This document shows positions 39,051-51,790 of a DNA stretch of 64,000 nucleotides, piece by piece. The position numbers and the translations under genes are program-made. Under the pieces are notes generated by a model. It worked only from the letters and a program-made list of their open reading frames with translations. It made no database searches and had not been told where the DNA came from. The DNA lies in NCBI GenBank assembly GCA_018697195.1, contig CM031878.1, positions 10,649,566-10,713,565 of the forward strand, read 5' to 3'. Position 1 is the first letter of the stretch. The number at the start of each line of letters is the position of its first letter. The DNA is from Certhia americana (Eukaryota; Chordata; Aves; Passeriformes; Certhiidae).

Positions 39051-42000
39051 AGCCTTTGTTTTGAAAGAAACAATTTACAGTTACCCATACAGAGAAGCTG
39101 GGTTATTTTAAATTTTTCCAATTCATATAAAATTAAACTTTCTCATTTCTAGATGATGCCTACCACCTTATTCTCTGATGCGTTGAACAAGTTTTGCAAG
39201 AGGTGTCATTTTCTCTCAATCTCTTCAAAGAGCTACTACTCTGCTGAGTAAAGTGGTAAGACCAGTTCTTAAAAACTTCTCTTTGGCTCTATGAGTATGT
39301 TTGTGTACTAGCAGGGGTTTGTCAGTGCTCTTTTATGCTAATTCAGGTTGTGTTTTTTGTGAATTTCCTAAACTTTGCTTCTCCAACATATGAACTTTAT
39401 AATTCCAGTGAAAGCTCAGCCTGTGGTGAAAGAAAGGCAAATTCAGCTGCTTTGCTTTACTAATGTCATGCAGAGCATTCGGACAGAAGTTTCCCATAGT
39501 TGGCACAGTGTACAGGAATCTGCTTGTCTTTGCCCACAAGAATCATATTACTATAATGTTGATTTAAACGCAAAGTGTGAATTGTGTTTTCCTGCATGAA
39601 GCCTTGGCAAAGGACCTTTCAGGGCAGTTAGACATAGAAGTAAAAAGCTAGGCATAGAGCTGCACTGCAATAACTGTAGATTTACAATGGATCCAGCATG
39701 AATTTAAGTTTCTTTGTTCATATTTTCTTATAAGGAAACCAACCCCCCAAGATGGTTGTCTGTGTAGCTTTCAATCCCACAATTCTCTCTCATGTGAAGT
39801 AGCCTACAAAATCAATCCTGTACAGAGGCTGACACGTAGGAACAGAATAATGCTTGAACCATTATTTGAACAGGACAGCTGAATAAACATCTTTCAGGGC
39901 AGAATATATACTGTAATCCCAAGAAAATCAGCAAAGGCTGAAATTGAGCTAGACTTGAGGTGAACTTGGTGTTTTATGTTTGGAACATTCTAATTTCTTA
40001 ATTTCACAAGATGGTCTTAGCTCCATCATGGAATTTTTGGCGATTCTGTATGCCCCCAGGTCCTGTATTTATACTGATAGATCACAAACCAGTCTGAGTC
40101 CTTCTGATCCACCCTTCTTGCTCATTCTCCTCCTTGCTCATTTCTCTCCATGCTCCCTTATGAAATTCATTGATCACATACTCTTACCCAAACCTCTTTA
40201 TCTTTGTTTCCAAGACATTGCTGCACATTTCCAGGCATTTGCATTGCCACCTCACTACAATTTAACTTTTCACTAGCCCACATAGATAGGGCCTGATTTT
40301 GTTTTGCTTTCAGGACTTCTTGTTTCTGATTATGAACAAGGGATGTTCCTTGATAACAATCCAGCTGATAACAATCCTCAGAATTTGAATATCACCATCT
40401 TCTGTTCTGTGGCCATCCCTACCCTTTGCTACACCAGCCGCTCACTTGGCTCCAAATCCCTCAGCCCACTGTTATTTTGAATTTCCATCTGCCCTAAAAT
40501 GTCTCTTTTGCTCTGCACCTTAGATAATTTTAGAGGCACAGCAAAGTTTTTTCAGGCTTTGGGCACAATTTAGATTATAGGAGATTGATGGCGTCTCCCA
40601 AGAGGAGATATGTGGGATGCAAAATTGTTGAATGCTTGGGATAAGGCTGATTCCCATGAATACACCATCTACAGTTTAGCATTTAATTCTGAAGCCACTA
40701 ATAGGGGTTTTTATCCCCCTAGAGTGAGAGGAAATGCTGCTGGAAACAGACCTGCTGAGGTCTTTAGGGACATACAAAGTTATACATCTACTCCCTTGGC
40801 TCATGAGGCCTCTATATGTCCTGCCAACCTGAATATATCAAGGTTATGCCAGAAGCAATTTTTCTGGTGATGAGGAGGGTTGCACTTCAGCAGCTCCCTG
40901 TCGGCTGTATGTTTTGGTTTTCTTGACCTGTTTGTACTTTGCTTCACACATTTTCAGGAACAGAAGGGCTCAAATTAATCTCTAATGTTTCAGAAAGCAT
41001 TTCAAAGATGCCAGCACATGGTGTTGCTATTGTAAAAATGTATTTTCCCTCTCTGTCAAGCATGGCATAATCAGCACCTACCCACTCCGAGGGTACTCCC
41101 GCCAGTCCTGGCCTCTCCCAGGTAACAGAGCAGAGAGCTGCTGCCCTGCTGGGCTGCTTACTGAGCCACGCTGTTCTACACCTGACTCATGCATTTTTAT
41201 GCTGGCTGAATAATTACTCTTTGAGTTTAAAAGACTCCAACCTATGCATGGCACAGATTTCTTATTCCAAGTTAATGTTAAATGAATCCTGTCAAGACTG
41301 GAAAGGGACGGGTAGGGTTGCTTTGTGTCATTTGGTTCCCACATCAGATGATACGAAACTAACAAAGCAGTTGGTGCCAGAAGGTGGATTTTCACAGAAC
41401 AGCCAAAGGTGCCATGGAAGAACTTCTCTGCGGGGGAAATGTGGCTCTAAGCGTGACTTGGACACAACAATCTACGAAGACAGTAAGGTATTTTCTTGAG
41501 TGAGCTTGAAAGGCTCAGACTGAGGCGGATTTGTTGTTTCTGCCAGAAAGATTCCCCAGGTGAATTTAGTAATTTCAAGACATCTGCCTGTAGATTTAGA
41601 CAGGGCATATCCTTAGCTTAGAGAAATCTTCCCCACCTGATCTCTCCTGTTATAAATGCCATTTACTTCAATCAGGAAAACAGAAGAGCTGTGAAATGTG
41701 CAAACAACCTCTTCAAATAGCTACTTAGTTAGTGCTCAAGAGGACAATAAAATTTTCATGGAAAATGTCAGGATCCATGCAGAACACCAAGCTCACTGAT
41801 CTGGCTTAAGAAAGGATGGTGGTATATCTGGCATGAGGGCTATGTCTGGCCACATTTCTTCTGAGTTTGCTGATGTCTTTAGGTAGCATTTGACTGGTTG
41901 CTGTGGCCTTTGGAAGCTAACAGGTAGATCCTGCAGGAACACCTTTACTGCTGTGCAGGACAGAGCACAATATCCTATTGTCTCCTCAGCACTTTGCAGG

Positions 42001-42827
42001 AGTCATTCTGTTGCTGAAACAAGATGATTTATTTCCCTTTTAAAATCACTCAGGTGTGAACTGAGAAGGTCATTGATCATGTGAGAATTCAACATAGTCC
42101 GCTTCTTTCACTGACTCTCTGACAGAAAATAAACATTCTTACATCCCATATTCTTTCCTGTGTTGGAAGATGTCCTGCAGAATATTACTACATTCTTTTT
42201 CTCACTTTCCCATCCCCCCTCCACTTTTTTTCTTCTCACTGTGTCTGACACTAAAACCAGTTTTAATGAAGACATTGCTGCCAGTAAGATGGTGGGTATA
42301 TTTATTTCATGAGCCTATTCCAATGTTAATTTAATTACTCTATTATTTCCTTTGTCAGCCTTTGGATAAAAAGTTATTGGTTTTTGACTAATTTTTCATA
42401 CTTGGAGTAAAATATATCAATAAATTCTATGTCAGCTGCAAAGAGAAACTATCAGCAAAGTATTAGGATTTAGAGACTTGTTTTGTTTTTGTTTTATTTC
42501 CTTTCCCTGAGCAGTAATTACTGAGGAAAGTGAAACTTCTGGGAACTGTTATTTCAGATCGAATTTTAACTACTTGCTTTCTAGAAGGGAAGATATCAGG
42601 CTCCTGGCTGAGTGAAGCATAAACAAGAATAAATAAGGAATACTTATTGGAGGACTCACGGGGAAGCAGGCAGTAAAGTGCTAATGCTAGGTTTTATGCC
42701 CCTTACATTTAGATAACAAAAAATTACATAACTCAAGTGACAGCTACTAATTTAATATTTTTATCTTGGACGGGGCAATCTCCTTCCCTGAGGAGGTATA
42801 CTCAGAGGATGTTTCAAGTCAAATTTC
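39051..42827. other. Intergenic sequence
   Basis: No gene or assignable transposon was seen. Open frames of 76-105 codons (for example 41078-41395 minus and 41221-41499 plus) overlap on opposite strands and are unrecognised. Confidence 0.45.
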
Positions 42828-42955
42828 TTCTTTTCCTTTTCCTTTTCCTTTTCCTTTTCCTTTTCCTTTTCCTTTTCCTTTTCCTTTTCCTTTTCCTTTT
42901 CCTTTTCCTTTTCCTTTTCCTTTTCCTTTTCCTTTTCCTTTTCCTTTTCCTTTCC
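42828..42955 (+). repeat. (TTTTCC)n hexanucleotide microsatellite
   Basis: About 20 nearly perfect TTTTCC units. Frames through it read as alternating Phe-Leu or Phe-Pro on the plus strand and Lys-Arg on the minus strand, which is a product of the repeat and not a protein. Confidence 0.95.
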
Positions 42956-43083
42956 AAAGAGAGGTAATATAGCACTATCACTGGGAAATCAGAGCACAAG
43001 TCTTCAAGAGTAAAACGTAGTGCAGCCCCTATGGTCAGAGCTGTAAGGGGTAGATTAGAACTGGCTCCTATAGTATGACTGTT

Positions 43084-43122
43084 GGGGGGCAGGAGGGGAG
43101 GAGAAAGGGAAGGGGAAGGAAG
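43084..43122 (+). other. G-rich polypurine stretch
   Basis: An almost pure A/G run with G runs of 6, 4, 3 and 4 bases. It could form a non-B structure such as a weak G-quadruplex; one loop of about 8 bases makes this borderline. Confidence 0.4.
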
Positions 43123-45789
43123 AAAACCTAATTGAATTCCACCTTGAGTTTTTCATTACACCTGAAATGAGTACTTCTGTAAGCAGGTTAAGTTCAGAGT
43201 GTGACCCACAGTGATCTCAAACTCAGCAATTGTACTCAGAAAATGAGTGGAAAAAAGCAGCTGAAAGGTCTCTTGATTTTTTGCAAGAAGATGCTTTCAA
43301 ACAGGACAGATTCTGATTTCTCAAATTACAAACAGAGAGTTTCTGTAGCCTTTTAAGCTGCAGAAAACAGAGGTTTTTCCTTCTATGTTGGCAAGAAAGA
43401 CCAGGTTCCTAAAACCCCTTGAGACATTCTGTCACTGTTTAGCATGGAACATCAGAAAGTGGGAAGCTTGAAAAGCTACCTGGGACTGGAACACACCCTG
43501 CTTCTAAAACCTGTGATTGTTGCAGGACAACATCCTTTCTAGCTTGTTTCTTTCAAACACAGGGTAGCAGAAGCTGAGATGAGAACAAATCACTGTAAAT
43601 CCTTGTCATTGAGCAGGAGAGACCAGAGGTGCCTTCTCTGAGGCACATAAACAGAGGTGTTAATGTTAACAAGTGGTTAATAAGGTACAGCTGCCACCTG
43701 GGGAATGCCTCTTGCATCAGATATTCAGGCACTTTCATCATGGCTGTTCAAACAAGACTGGAATTCAAGCCTGTAAACTGATGCAACAATGCTGCTGGAG
43801 CCGACAGCACGGGATTAGTTACCTCTTTGATGGAAGGGGGTGAAAGAAAAACTCCAAAACACATAGTTTAGTATCAGAATTAGAATACAATGAGGATCTC
43901 AAGAATAAGTCGGTGCTGCAGAAAATAGATGAAATTTGCTGTCAAAATGATTAATTGATCTTTAAAAAAACCCAGACCTAGAAAGTGCTAATATTTTACT
44001 AAGGCTTCTACTTGGGGAAAGGCTTTGTGGGAAAAACATTAGGAATCCCTTCAGCGCAGGGTGGGAGATCTTGGAGCATGAAAAGGTTCAGGTTTCCCAA
44101 GACAAGTCTCTAAGAGTTTGTATTATAGTGTTTTTTTTATGTCAGCATTTTTTATGCTCATCTTCTGGACGTCTCTTTTGCTTATCCATATGGAATCATG
44201 GGATCAAAGTATCTATCTTATTTTACATGGAATTATGACAAGTTTGTGGGCAGGCAATGTCACATGGCTGCTCAGCAGCAATTTACAAGGATCTCTCTCT
44301 GACAGAAAAAACAGGGTACTTTGTGACCAAGCAGGCAGTCACGATTGGTTTACCCTGTGATTTGTTCTTGAAGGAAGGCTGGAAGTGACAAGTTGTGTAT
44401 CAACTGAAATCTTACCCGAATATTCTTTTAATAGTTTTGGCTGCTGTAGAAACTGTTGGGTACTTTGTGCTGTTCATAAATGTAACAAGTGTATTAGCTG
44501 CCTTGGACAGTATTTACAAATGTAAACTTGCACGCATTAATAATAATTCTTTTGAAATAGTAATCTAAAACAGTACAAATGAACTCTGTAGAGTGATTGA
44601 ATAGATTTCAGTTTTCAAGTCTGTGGCACCAGGGCCACATATATGGAGGAGAGGAAAAAATGAATACTTCAAATGGACAGCAGGTGCATCTATTTGATGA
44701 AATACCTAGTGAAATTTTTGCTTCATACTAAGGCTTATTTTGTGTATATTTGTTTGTATGAGCACATATGTCCCTGTGTACTTGTTGTACAACAAATATT
44801 CACTGTACTAGTTATCATATTTCATTCATGTTTGAAACGGGAATGACCTGATTTTAGGTATCTTGTAAAATATAATAAATAGATTATAATTTAATATAGT
44901 TTAATTGAATAAACTAGAGAAAATCCCAGAAAGAAATGAAATAAAATTCACATTTGTAAAACATGCTATTAAGAGGGGCTGAGAGAATGGGTATGTTTGA
45001 ATGTCAAGGAAGAAGACAGTGAAACAGCCATGGTATATCGATGTAGCAAGACTATTATAAAATAGTCTTTTATGTAGGAAAAGAATAAGATCAAACAGCA
45101 CTTTTTGTTTGCAGAGAGGGCTTGGAATGATCAGTAGGAGATACTTCTAACTGGAGTGTAGCACTGGGTTAATTGAAGATTTTTACAGCCATGATAGTTT
45201 TTGGGAGCAGGTTAATCTGTCAAAGATAATGTTGGTTGTGCCTGATCTTTTCTCTGCTCAAGCGTTTAGATTGTACAGATCTCTCTGAAGCCCGTGGCTG
45301 TGATACCAAGCCTAGGCTGTGCTTAGGAGAATGTAAGACTTGTCAAAATTCGGAGGGAAGTGAGTTGAGATGAGGTGAGAGGTGTGGGGCTAAACGAAAC
45401 AGGATAAAATGCAGTGTAAACTCATGAGGAAATGGATATCAATCCAAATTTGATAATTTGATAGATTAATTTCTCTCTAAATACAAGTAATTTTCTTGAC
45501 AAGAATAATTTACTAGGTCTTTTTTTGTCTGGTCCTGAAGAAAACTATTAACTGCATTGAAGAAGATTTGTTTCAACTGCTCAGGAGCTTGAGACAGTTT
45601 TAAAGAGGAAAAGAGAAGAGTGACATTGAAGGGGAGGGAGGTATGAGTAATATATCCCATTTGAGACCTGTCTTAATAATTCTCTTACTGACTTTGATAC
45701 AAAGATAATTCAAGTACTGATGCAATGCAATGAAATTCATTTGAGCAATGTGCAATGTCATTGCTCTTAGGGAGAAATAATGAGGATTT
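43123..45789. other. AT-rich intergenic sequence
   Basis: No gene, RNA gene or assignable repeat was seen. Open frames are at most 80 codons. Confidence 0.5.
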
Positions 45790-46375
45790 CTGCTATAAAC
45801 TTGGGGCTAGTTGAAAATGTTTAAAGGATGACTGCATGTAGAGAGAATGAGATGCTAGTAAAGCAGTAAATGAGATTTTGGGGTGTGTCAGTAACGTATT
45901 TGGTAGCCATTTGGAAGAATATATTTTCTTGTGCATGCCAGACTTCATCTGAAATACTATTTGCAGTTTTGATCACCTCTGTGCAAGAAGGGTAAGGGCT
46001 CAAAAGCACAATTAGGGGAGCAGAGATACTTGTGAGTAATTTGAAAAAATTTACTTAGTCCAGAAAAGGGCTCAAAGGGAAACCTGTAAGTCAACAAGGG
46101 GGGTGTGAAGATGCTAGAAAGCATATAGAACAAAACCAAATAATTATATAAAATAGGATATAAAAAGAAAATTCCTAACCATTGTATATTTTAATAAAAA
46201 TCTTCCCAATCATAAAGGTGGAGGTAAAAAGCCAAGTTGCTTTTGAAATGGAGCTTGGTGAATACATGACAGAAGATGCATTGTTTGCTGTCAGTGGTAG
46301 GAATGCTATTGCTTTCTTGAGTTCCCATCATCAATTAATAAACATAGATGTCCTTTGCTTTCTCATGCAGCAGTG
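45790..46375 (+). mobile_element. Old, eroded CR1-like LINE fragment
   Basis: About 45865-46050 resembles the C-terminal part of CR1-type ORF2. ATTTTGGGGTGTGTCAGTAA is followed by a version of the region reading as rPHLEYxxQFWxP, here CTTCATCTGAAATACTATTT then GCAGTTTTGATCACC. Landmark order is preserved but stops and indels are frequent, so it is older than the other CR1 copies. The boundaries are estimates, and the last 250 bases are less certain. Confidence 0.5.
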
Positions 46376-46893
46376 GTAACTGGAGTTGAGGGCTGCCTTC
46401 CTGGATCAGACCTCTGGAGTCCATCACATTTGATAATTTGATTTTGGAAACCACAGCAAGCTAAAACTTCAGAGAAAGTACAAAACTTCTAAACACAGCA
46501 TGTAGTCTGCTCCTGGGGAATTTCCCTCCTACTCAGCATAAAAAGAATAGTAGAATATCCTGAGGGAAGAGAATTTCTAACTCTTACAAAAGTTTTTATA
46601 TGATTTTATCTATTGTGAGTAAGAAAGTTCTAATTGTCTTTATAAACATGGAAACTCCTGCATTCTGCTGGAATCTTCACCTCAATACAATCTGAAGAAA
46701 ATAACTGCAATGTGTGAATTTTTGGACTTTCATTTCATGGACTGCCACTTTGCATCTTTATTGCAGAGGGCATAAATCTTCTTTACGTTTAATGGGGATC
46801 TTGACCTTTCAGCATCTTCTTTAGTACCATTCCAACTAGGTATCCTCCTTCCTTTCAGCTGTGAGGTATTCCATTCCTGCAGTATAATTTCTC
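46376..46893. other. Intergenic sequence
   Basis: Nothing recognisable was seen between the old LINE fragment and the next CR1. Confidence 0.5.
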
Positions 46894-47705
46894 TTCATAG
46901 AATCACAGCATCACAGAATATCCTGAAGGGACCCACCAGGGTCATCATATTCAACTCCTTTCCCTGCACAGGACACCCCAAGACTCACACCATGGGCCTG
47001 AGAGTGTTCTAGAAGTCTGTCAGGCTGATGCTGTGACCACTTCCTTGGGGAGCCTGTTCCAGTGCCCAATCACCCTCTGGGTGAAGAAACTTTTCCTTAT
47101 ATCCAACCTAAACATCCCCTGACACAACTTCAGACCATTCCCTTGGATCCTGTTACTGGTTTCCCCAGAGGAGAGATCAGAGCCTGCCCCTTTGCTTCCC
47201 TTCATGAGGGAGTTGTAGCTGCAATGAGGTGTCCCCTCAGTCTCAGCCACTTCTCACACAGCTTCCCCTCCAGAACCCTTCACCATCCTCATGGCCCTCC
47301 TTTGGACACTCTAAGAGTTTTATGTCTTTCTTACACTGTGGCACCCAGACCTGCCCCCAGCACTAGAGGTGAGGCTGCCCCAGAGCAGAGCAGAGCAGGA
47401 CAATCCCCTCCTTTGCCTGGCTGGTGATGCTGTCCCTGATGTCCCCAGGACAGGATTTGCCCTCCTGGCTGCCCTGGCACTGCTGGCTCCTGTTCAACTT
47501 GCCATGGACCCAGAACCCCAGGAACCCTTCTGTGGCACTGCTTTTCAGCATCTCCTTCCTCAGTCTGTCTGTACATGCAGGACTACCCTGCCCCAAGTGC
47601 AGAATCCAGAACTTGCCTTTGTTAAAATACACATTGTTGGTGATTGCCCATCTCTCAAATTTACTAGGTTTTTCTAGTAGGCCCTCTCTGCCCTCAAGGA
47701 AGTTT
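46894..47705 (-). mobile_element. CR1 LINE, 5'-truncated
   Basis: The minus strand runs from about 47705 to a typical CR1 3' end. On the plus strand the element begins ATAGAATCACAGCATCACAG, followed by the inverse of the GGTGGGTCCCTTC landmark. Translation of the minus strand gives distal reverse-transcriptase sequence with LHLGQGSP and a LLCSALGQPHL segment, broken by frameshifts. It closely resembles 13225-14385 in opposite orientation; both belong to a fairly young-looking subfamily. Confidence 0.9.
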
Positions 47706-48962
47706 TGTCTTTCTTGAAAGGCTTTTTTGCTGTTGCATAATTTTTGAGCTGATATAGCCAAAGATGAACAGTGAGGAGTCTTTAATTAACCCACTGGAAA
47801 AAAACTCCACAAATAATTTCTACTTTAATCCATCCTTTCAGGGTTTGGACATTTTTGATACTGCATTACATACTGGTAGTTCTCATGTTTGTTTTAGAAA
47901 AATGTAGTTGAAAAATACATTAATTCCTTAAATATGAATAATGAAAAGTGAAAATTAAGGTTCATAAATTCTAAGATGACTTTTCACACATCTCTTCTAC
48001 TGAGTTGCATGTCCAAATGTAAAACAATTAGCCAGGAAAATCTGTACTTTTACTACTTTTAAAAACAAAGCAACTATGTAGCATAGTACCATTATTTTGC
48101 TGGTCATGTATCAGAGCTGTTCTTCCACAACATTCTTGTACACATGAGGAAGACCCATAGCAAATAATGGTCTTGAAAATCAATTGACATCTCTGTATTT
48201 CATTTAAGTTTTTTGCTTCACTTGAAAGGTAAACAGAATTCAGATCAAAAGGCTGATTTAAATAATATTCAGAGGAAAATGCTAGAAAAAGTCGTAAGTC
48301 TGTAAACTTTTCTCATAACATACAGGCTGAGTGTGTACTATCCAAACAGGATGCTCAAAGAAAAGCTGTGCAGAATTGCTGAAAACATTTCTCTTTAGGA
48401 CCACTAGGTGTCAGGCAGAACGAAGAATTCACCCTACCTGAACAAGGGTGAATTTCATCCTGGTAAGGGGTTACTGCAAAGACTATGAATCCATCTGAGG
48501 AAGGGATGTGCAAACGAGCTCCCAGCCTCTGGACTTGCTTTATGGAAGGGCTGTGTGTCCCATCTATTTCTAAAGTTTCCTTTGCTCTTTTCTGTGTGTT
48601 GCAGCTTCTGGATAAAAGCACTCTGCTGAAAGCAGAACCTTACTGGTTTAGTGCAGATTAAAAGCACAAAATCTTTTGCATGTGGGAGCTAATAAGTTCT
48701 TGTTCTAGATGCTTCTTACCTCAACCAATTTCATGACACAAGGATAGATATCCACTCCCCATAGGGCATTTTCCTGGGGTCTCTCAAATTTTTGGAGGAT
48801 GCAGCCTCCTTTTATCCTAATTTCCTGTTCACATTTCCCTCTCTCTTTCCTATTGGCTGAGGTACTTGAGAGGCACAGACTTCCCTGAATGCCTGATAGC
48901 TAAGATTCTCCTCTAATGGATAACCCTCTCTTTTAATTTTTAGTTCTTATGGAATTTATGGG
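47706..48962. other. Intergenic sequence, partly repeat-like
   Basis: No gene was seen. From about 48740 to 48960 the sequence (GGGGTCTCTCAAATTTTTGG, CTATTGGCTGAGG) has the feel of a dispersed repeat, but I cannot name a family. Confidence 0.35.
48401..48413 (+). promoter_or_regulatory. Weak CTCF-like motif
   Basis: CCACTAGGTGTCA differs from CCASYAGRKGGCR at one position, in the GG pair. Evidence is weak. Confidence 0.2.
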
Positions 48963-49272
48963 GTTTTCCCACCATTTCTTTCAACTTTTAATATCCAATT
49001 TCATTTATCAGCAAACCTGCAGTTTGTTTGAAAGGCAAATATCTCTTATAGAATTTATAATCTTTCCTCATTATTTCTTTCATCTTTTAGTATCTAATTT
49101 TATTTATCAGCAAACCTACAGTTCATTTGTATAATAAATAACTTTTTTTCTATTCATCAATCAGTAAAATCCTTCCCATTATTTCTTTTGTCTCTCAGTA
49201 CTAGTTTTATCTATCAGCAGACTCACAATTTGTTTGTAAGAGCAAATCCATCATTCCTCTCATAAGGAATTA
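48963..49272 (+). repeat. Diverged three-copy tandem array, unit about 100-108 bp
   Basis: Units begin near 48963, 49071 and 49171. Each has the order TTATTTCTTT (or CATTTCTTT), then TTTATCAGCAAAC (TCTATCAGCAGAC in the third), then GTTTGTTTG or TTCATTTG. A partial unit may precede 48963 (CTTATGGAATTTATGGGG). Identity between units is roughly 70-80% by eye, so the array is old. Confidence 0.7.
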
Positions 49273-49979
49273 CTGTGTCATAGAATATTTATTAGCAGAT
49301 AACAGAATGAGCCATGTTACGTTGCCTAAATTCTTGCTGTTGTTGGACAGGAAGAAATCTCCTGTGAGATCAGACCACTGTTCTAGTAAAACCAGAATTT
49401 TCTCTGTGTGGCTTCCATCACTTTCAAGTTTGTTGCATTAAGGATGCTGGGGCTTGTGACCATCCTTTTCTCATTGGAACCTGATTTTAAGCCTGTTTCT
49501 GAATGTATATAATGTCTTTTTGAATCTGTTGATACTGTTGCCTCACTGTGATTCTGTCTTTCCTAATGTCTTGTGACAATGTAGACCCAGAGTTCATTAC
49601 CCCCTTTGTAAAACTGTACAGTTCTTAACCACTTTAAGTTCTGTATTAAAGTACTTGCCCCATTCCCCTGTGACTAGGGTTGTTTGATATGGTGATTAGC
49701 AGTTCTACATTTACTTTATCCATTTTTTGTTTTGTTTTGTTTTGGTTTTTTACTTCATCATAAAGCTTCTGCAGTTAAGGAGTTTTTTGTCTCACAGATT
49801 TTTGTATCACCTCTTGTGAATGTTTTACTTTGAATTCATGTCTGTCCTCTTTTCTCCTTGTTCTGAGTACCTTGGCTGATGACTCTCAGCATCTTGCTGC
49901 TTCTTTTTGGCCAGTGCATTGATCCAGTGATTCTAGGAATCAGCAGCAGCTCTAAGATCCTGTCTTTGGTTTATAACTG
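49273..49979. other. Unassigned intergenic sequence
   Basis: No gene was seen. The stretch may continue the repeat-like sequence on either side, but I could not place it in a family. Confidence 0.4.
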
Positions 49980-50600
49980 TCAATTTTGAGTTCAGCATCA
50001 TGTAGCTGTGATTCAGAATTTTTCCCCATAGGTGCACTACTTTTTATTTTTCTTAAGGGAAGATGACATGGAAAAGGGAAGATGACCTGGAAAAGGGAAG
50101 ATGACCTGGAAAATTTTCACCCATTCATATTTGTGGGCCACTTCTGGAATTTGATGCCATTGTCAAGAAACATAACTACTTTAGAGAGCAAGATGTTATT
50201 TTATTGCTTACAGATTACACTTCAAAATTTCTTGTCCAAGGAATTGATAAAGATGTTCAATAAAATTACTCCCCAAAGCATTTTTTGTGTGGACTCACAT
50301 TAAACACTTCTTACTGAGAAGTGTTAGTTAAACACTACCATATGTTTCTCATCTTATAGCAAGCTTTACATCCACAAGGGACTTATCTTTCAGTCCATGG
50401 CAACTCATTTTCTGTATTAGCCTTTGATATAGGGCATTAGCTATGGCCTTCTGAAAATTCAAATACTTGCATCCACTAGTGCAACTGATTTCCTTCCAAG
50501 TGCACCTAAAGAAGCCCAGGAGGTCCATAAGACAGATTTCCCTGAGACAGATTTTCTCTTTGCTTGAATCCTATCAGCTGCTTAGCAATATCCTCCTATG
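49980..50600 (-). mobile_element. Old CR1-like LINE, reverse-transcriptase fragment
   Basis: Read on the minus strand, about 50485-50380 translates with small frame slips to YLNFQKA followed by LYQRLIQKMSCHGLK. This matches the conserved reverse-transcriptase stretch normally written as YLDFQKAFD...H..L...L...G. The plus-strand landmarks GGCCTTCTGAAAATTCAAAT and AGGTGCACTACTTTTTATTT also occur in inverted ancient vertebrate CR1s. It is much more decayed than the other CR1s, and the ends are estimates. Confidence 0.55.
50057..50113 (+). repeat. Three tandem 19-bp units
   Basis: GGGAAGATGACCTGGAAAA occurs three times, the first copy with one substitution. It lies within the old LINE fragment and is a recent local expansion. 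Confidence 0.85.
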
Positions 50601-51389
50601 TTTGCTCATGTGCTGAGTGGGTTTGTGCAATTATCTTACCATGGCAGGAAGTCAAAGTTGCTGCTCTGTTCCCAATATCTCCCCTGCACCCTTTTACCCT
50701 TTCAATTCTCTCTCTCTTGTGTTCACAGCTGAGCTTGTATTTGGAGAACATTTTTCCCACCAGACTAAAGTATACTGTGAAAAGTAATGAATTGAAAGGA
50801 AAGAGGGAGCAAGCCAAACTTGACTGCAGTTTATTGGTGATGTCTCTGAAACAGAAGAGCTTCTTGGTTCTGACAGTAAACAATGTCCAGCCCATGATCC
50901 TGGAATTATATTTACAATTTTGAAACACTTCTTTATATTTTTAGCAGATGGTGTGCTTTTTGATAGTGGTGGAGTTTCATGGTGGTTTGTCTACTGCTGC
51001 ACTGCAAAAGACCTGTTGCAGTTTTACAAAGATAGTAATTGCAAGGATGATCAATATTTTCTGGACTAACTTTTGAGCGATGTAATTTCAGTAGGATTCA
51101 ATATTACAGATATCTAATTTTCAAAATCATGACTTGAGCCCTTTTGAGTCTGACTTAAAAATAGTAATTTTGAATTCCTTTTCTTTGCTTTCTGGTCCTT
51201 TGTGTCATGTGATGTTTTTAGATGGTGCTAAGGGCTGGAAATGAATTTGAAGATGGTGTAAGCAAAATTCTCCCAATTCTGTCCCTAGTAGTTTGCAGGA
51301 AAACATTAGTATTGCAAGTATTGGCAGCACAGCTGGTATGTAAAGGAACACCTTAGGCCCTGGCCAGATGCCACACAACATTTGCTTCA
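50601..51389. other. Intergenic sequence
   Basis: No recognised gene. Frames of 119 codons (50564-50923 plus) and 110 codons (50596-50928 minus) overlap on opposite strands and were not recognised. Confidence 0.45.
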
Positions 51390-51790
51390 AAGAATCACAG
51401 AACTGTTTAGGTTTGAAAAGAACTCTGAAGCCATCGAGTCCAACCCTTAGCCCAGCACCGCCAAGTCCATCCCTAAACCATGTCCCCAAGTGCCACATCC
51501 ACACAGTTCTAAAAATCCCAGAAATGTTAAATTCATCACTACCCTGGCAGCCTATTCTAATGCTTGACAAGCCTTTCCATGAATAAATTTTCCCTAATAC
51601 CTGATCTAAACCTTCCCTAGTGCAACATGAGGTCATCTTATTCTGTCTCTTGTTACCTGAGAGAAGAGACCAACCCACTCCCACTTCCACAAGATCCCTT
51701 CAGTTGTAGAGTATGATAAGGCCTGCCCTAAGTCTCCTTTTCCCCAGGCTAAACACCCCCAGCTCTCTCAGCTGGTCCTCACCATTTTGA
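51390..51790 (-). mobile_element. CR1 LINE 3' fragment, another subfamily
   Basis: The plus strand starts AGAATCACAGAACTGTTTAG and continues with GAGTCCAACCCTTAGCCCAG and CCCCAGCTCTCTCAGCTGG, the inverted 3' region of CR1. The internal sequence differs from 46894-47705, so it belongs to a different CR1 subfamily. The 5' end is truncated near 51790. Confidence 0.85.

Noticed and set aside
42737..42999. Phe-Leu, Phe-Pro and Lys-Arg repeat proteins
   Set aside because: Direct translation of the (TTTTCC)n microsatellite.
50564..50928. Opposed frames of about 110-119 codons
   Set aside because: They overlap on both strands with no motif, next to an eroded LINE.
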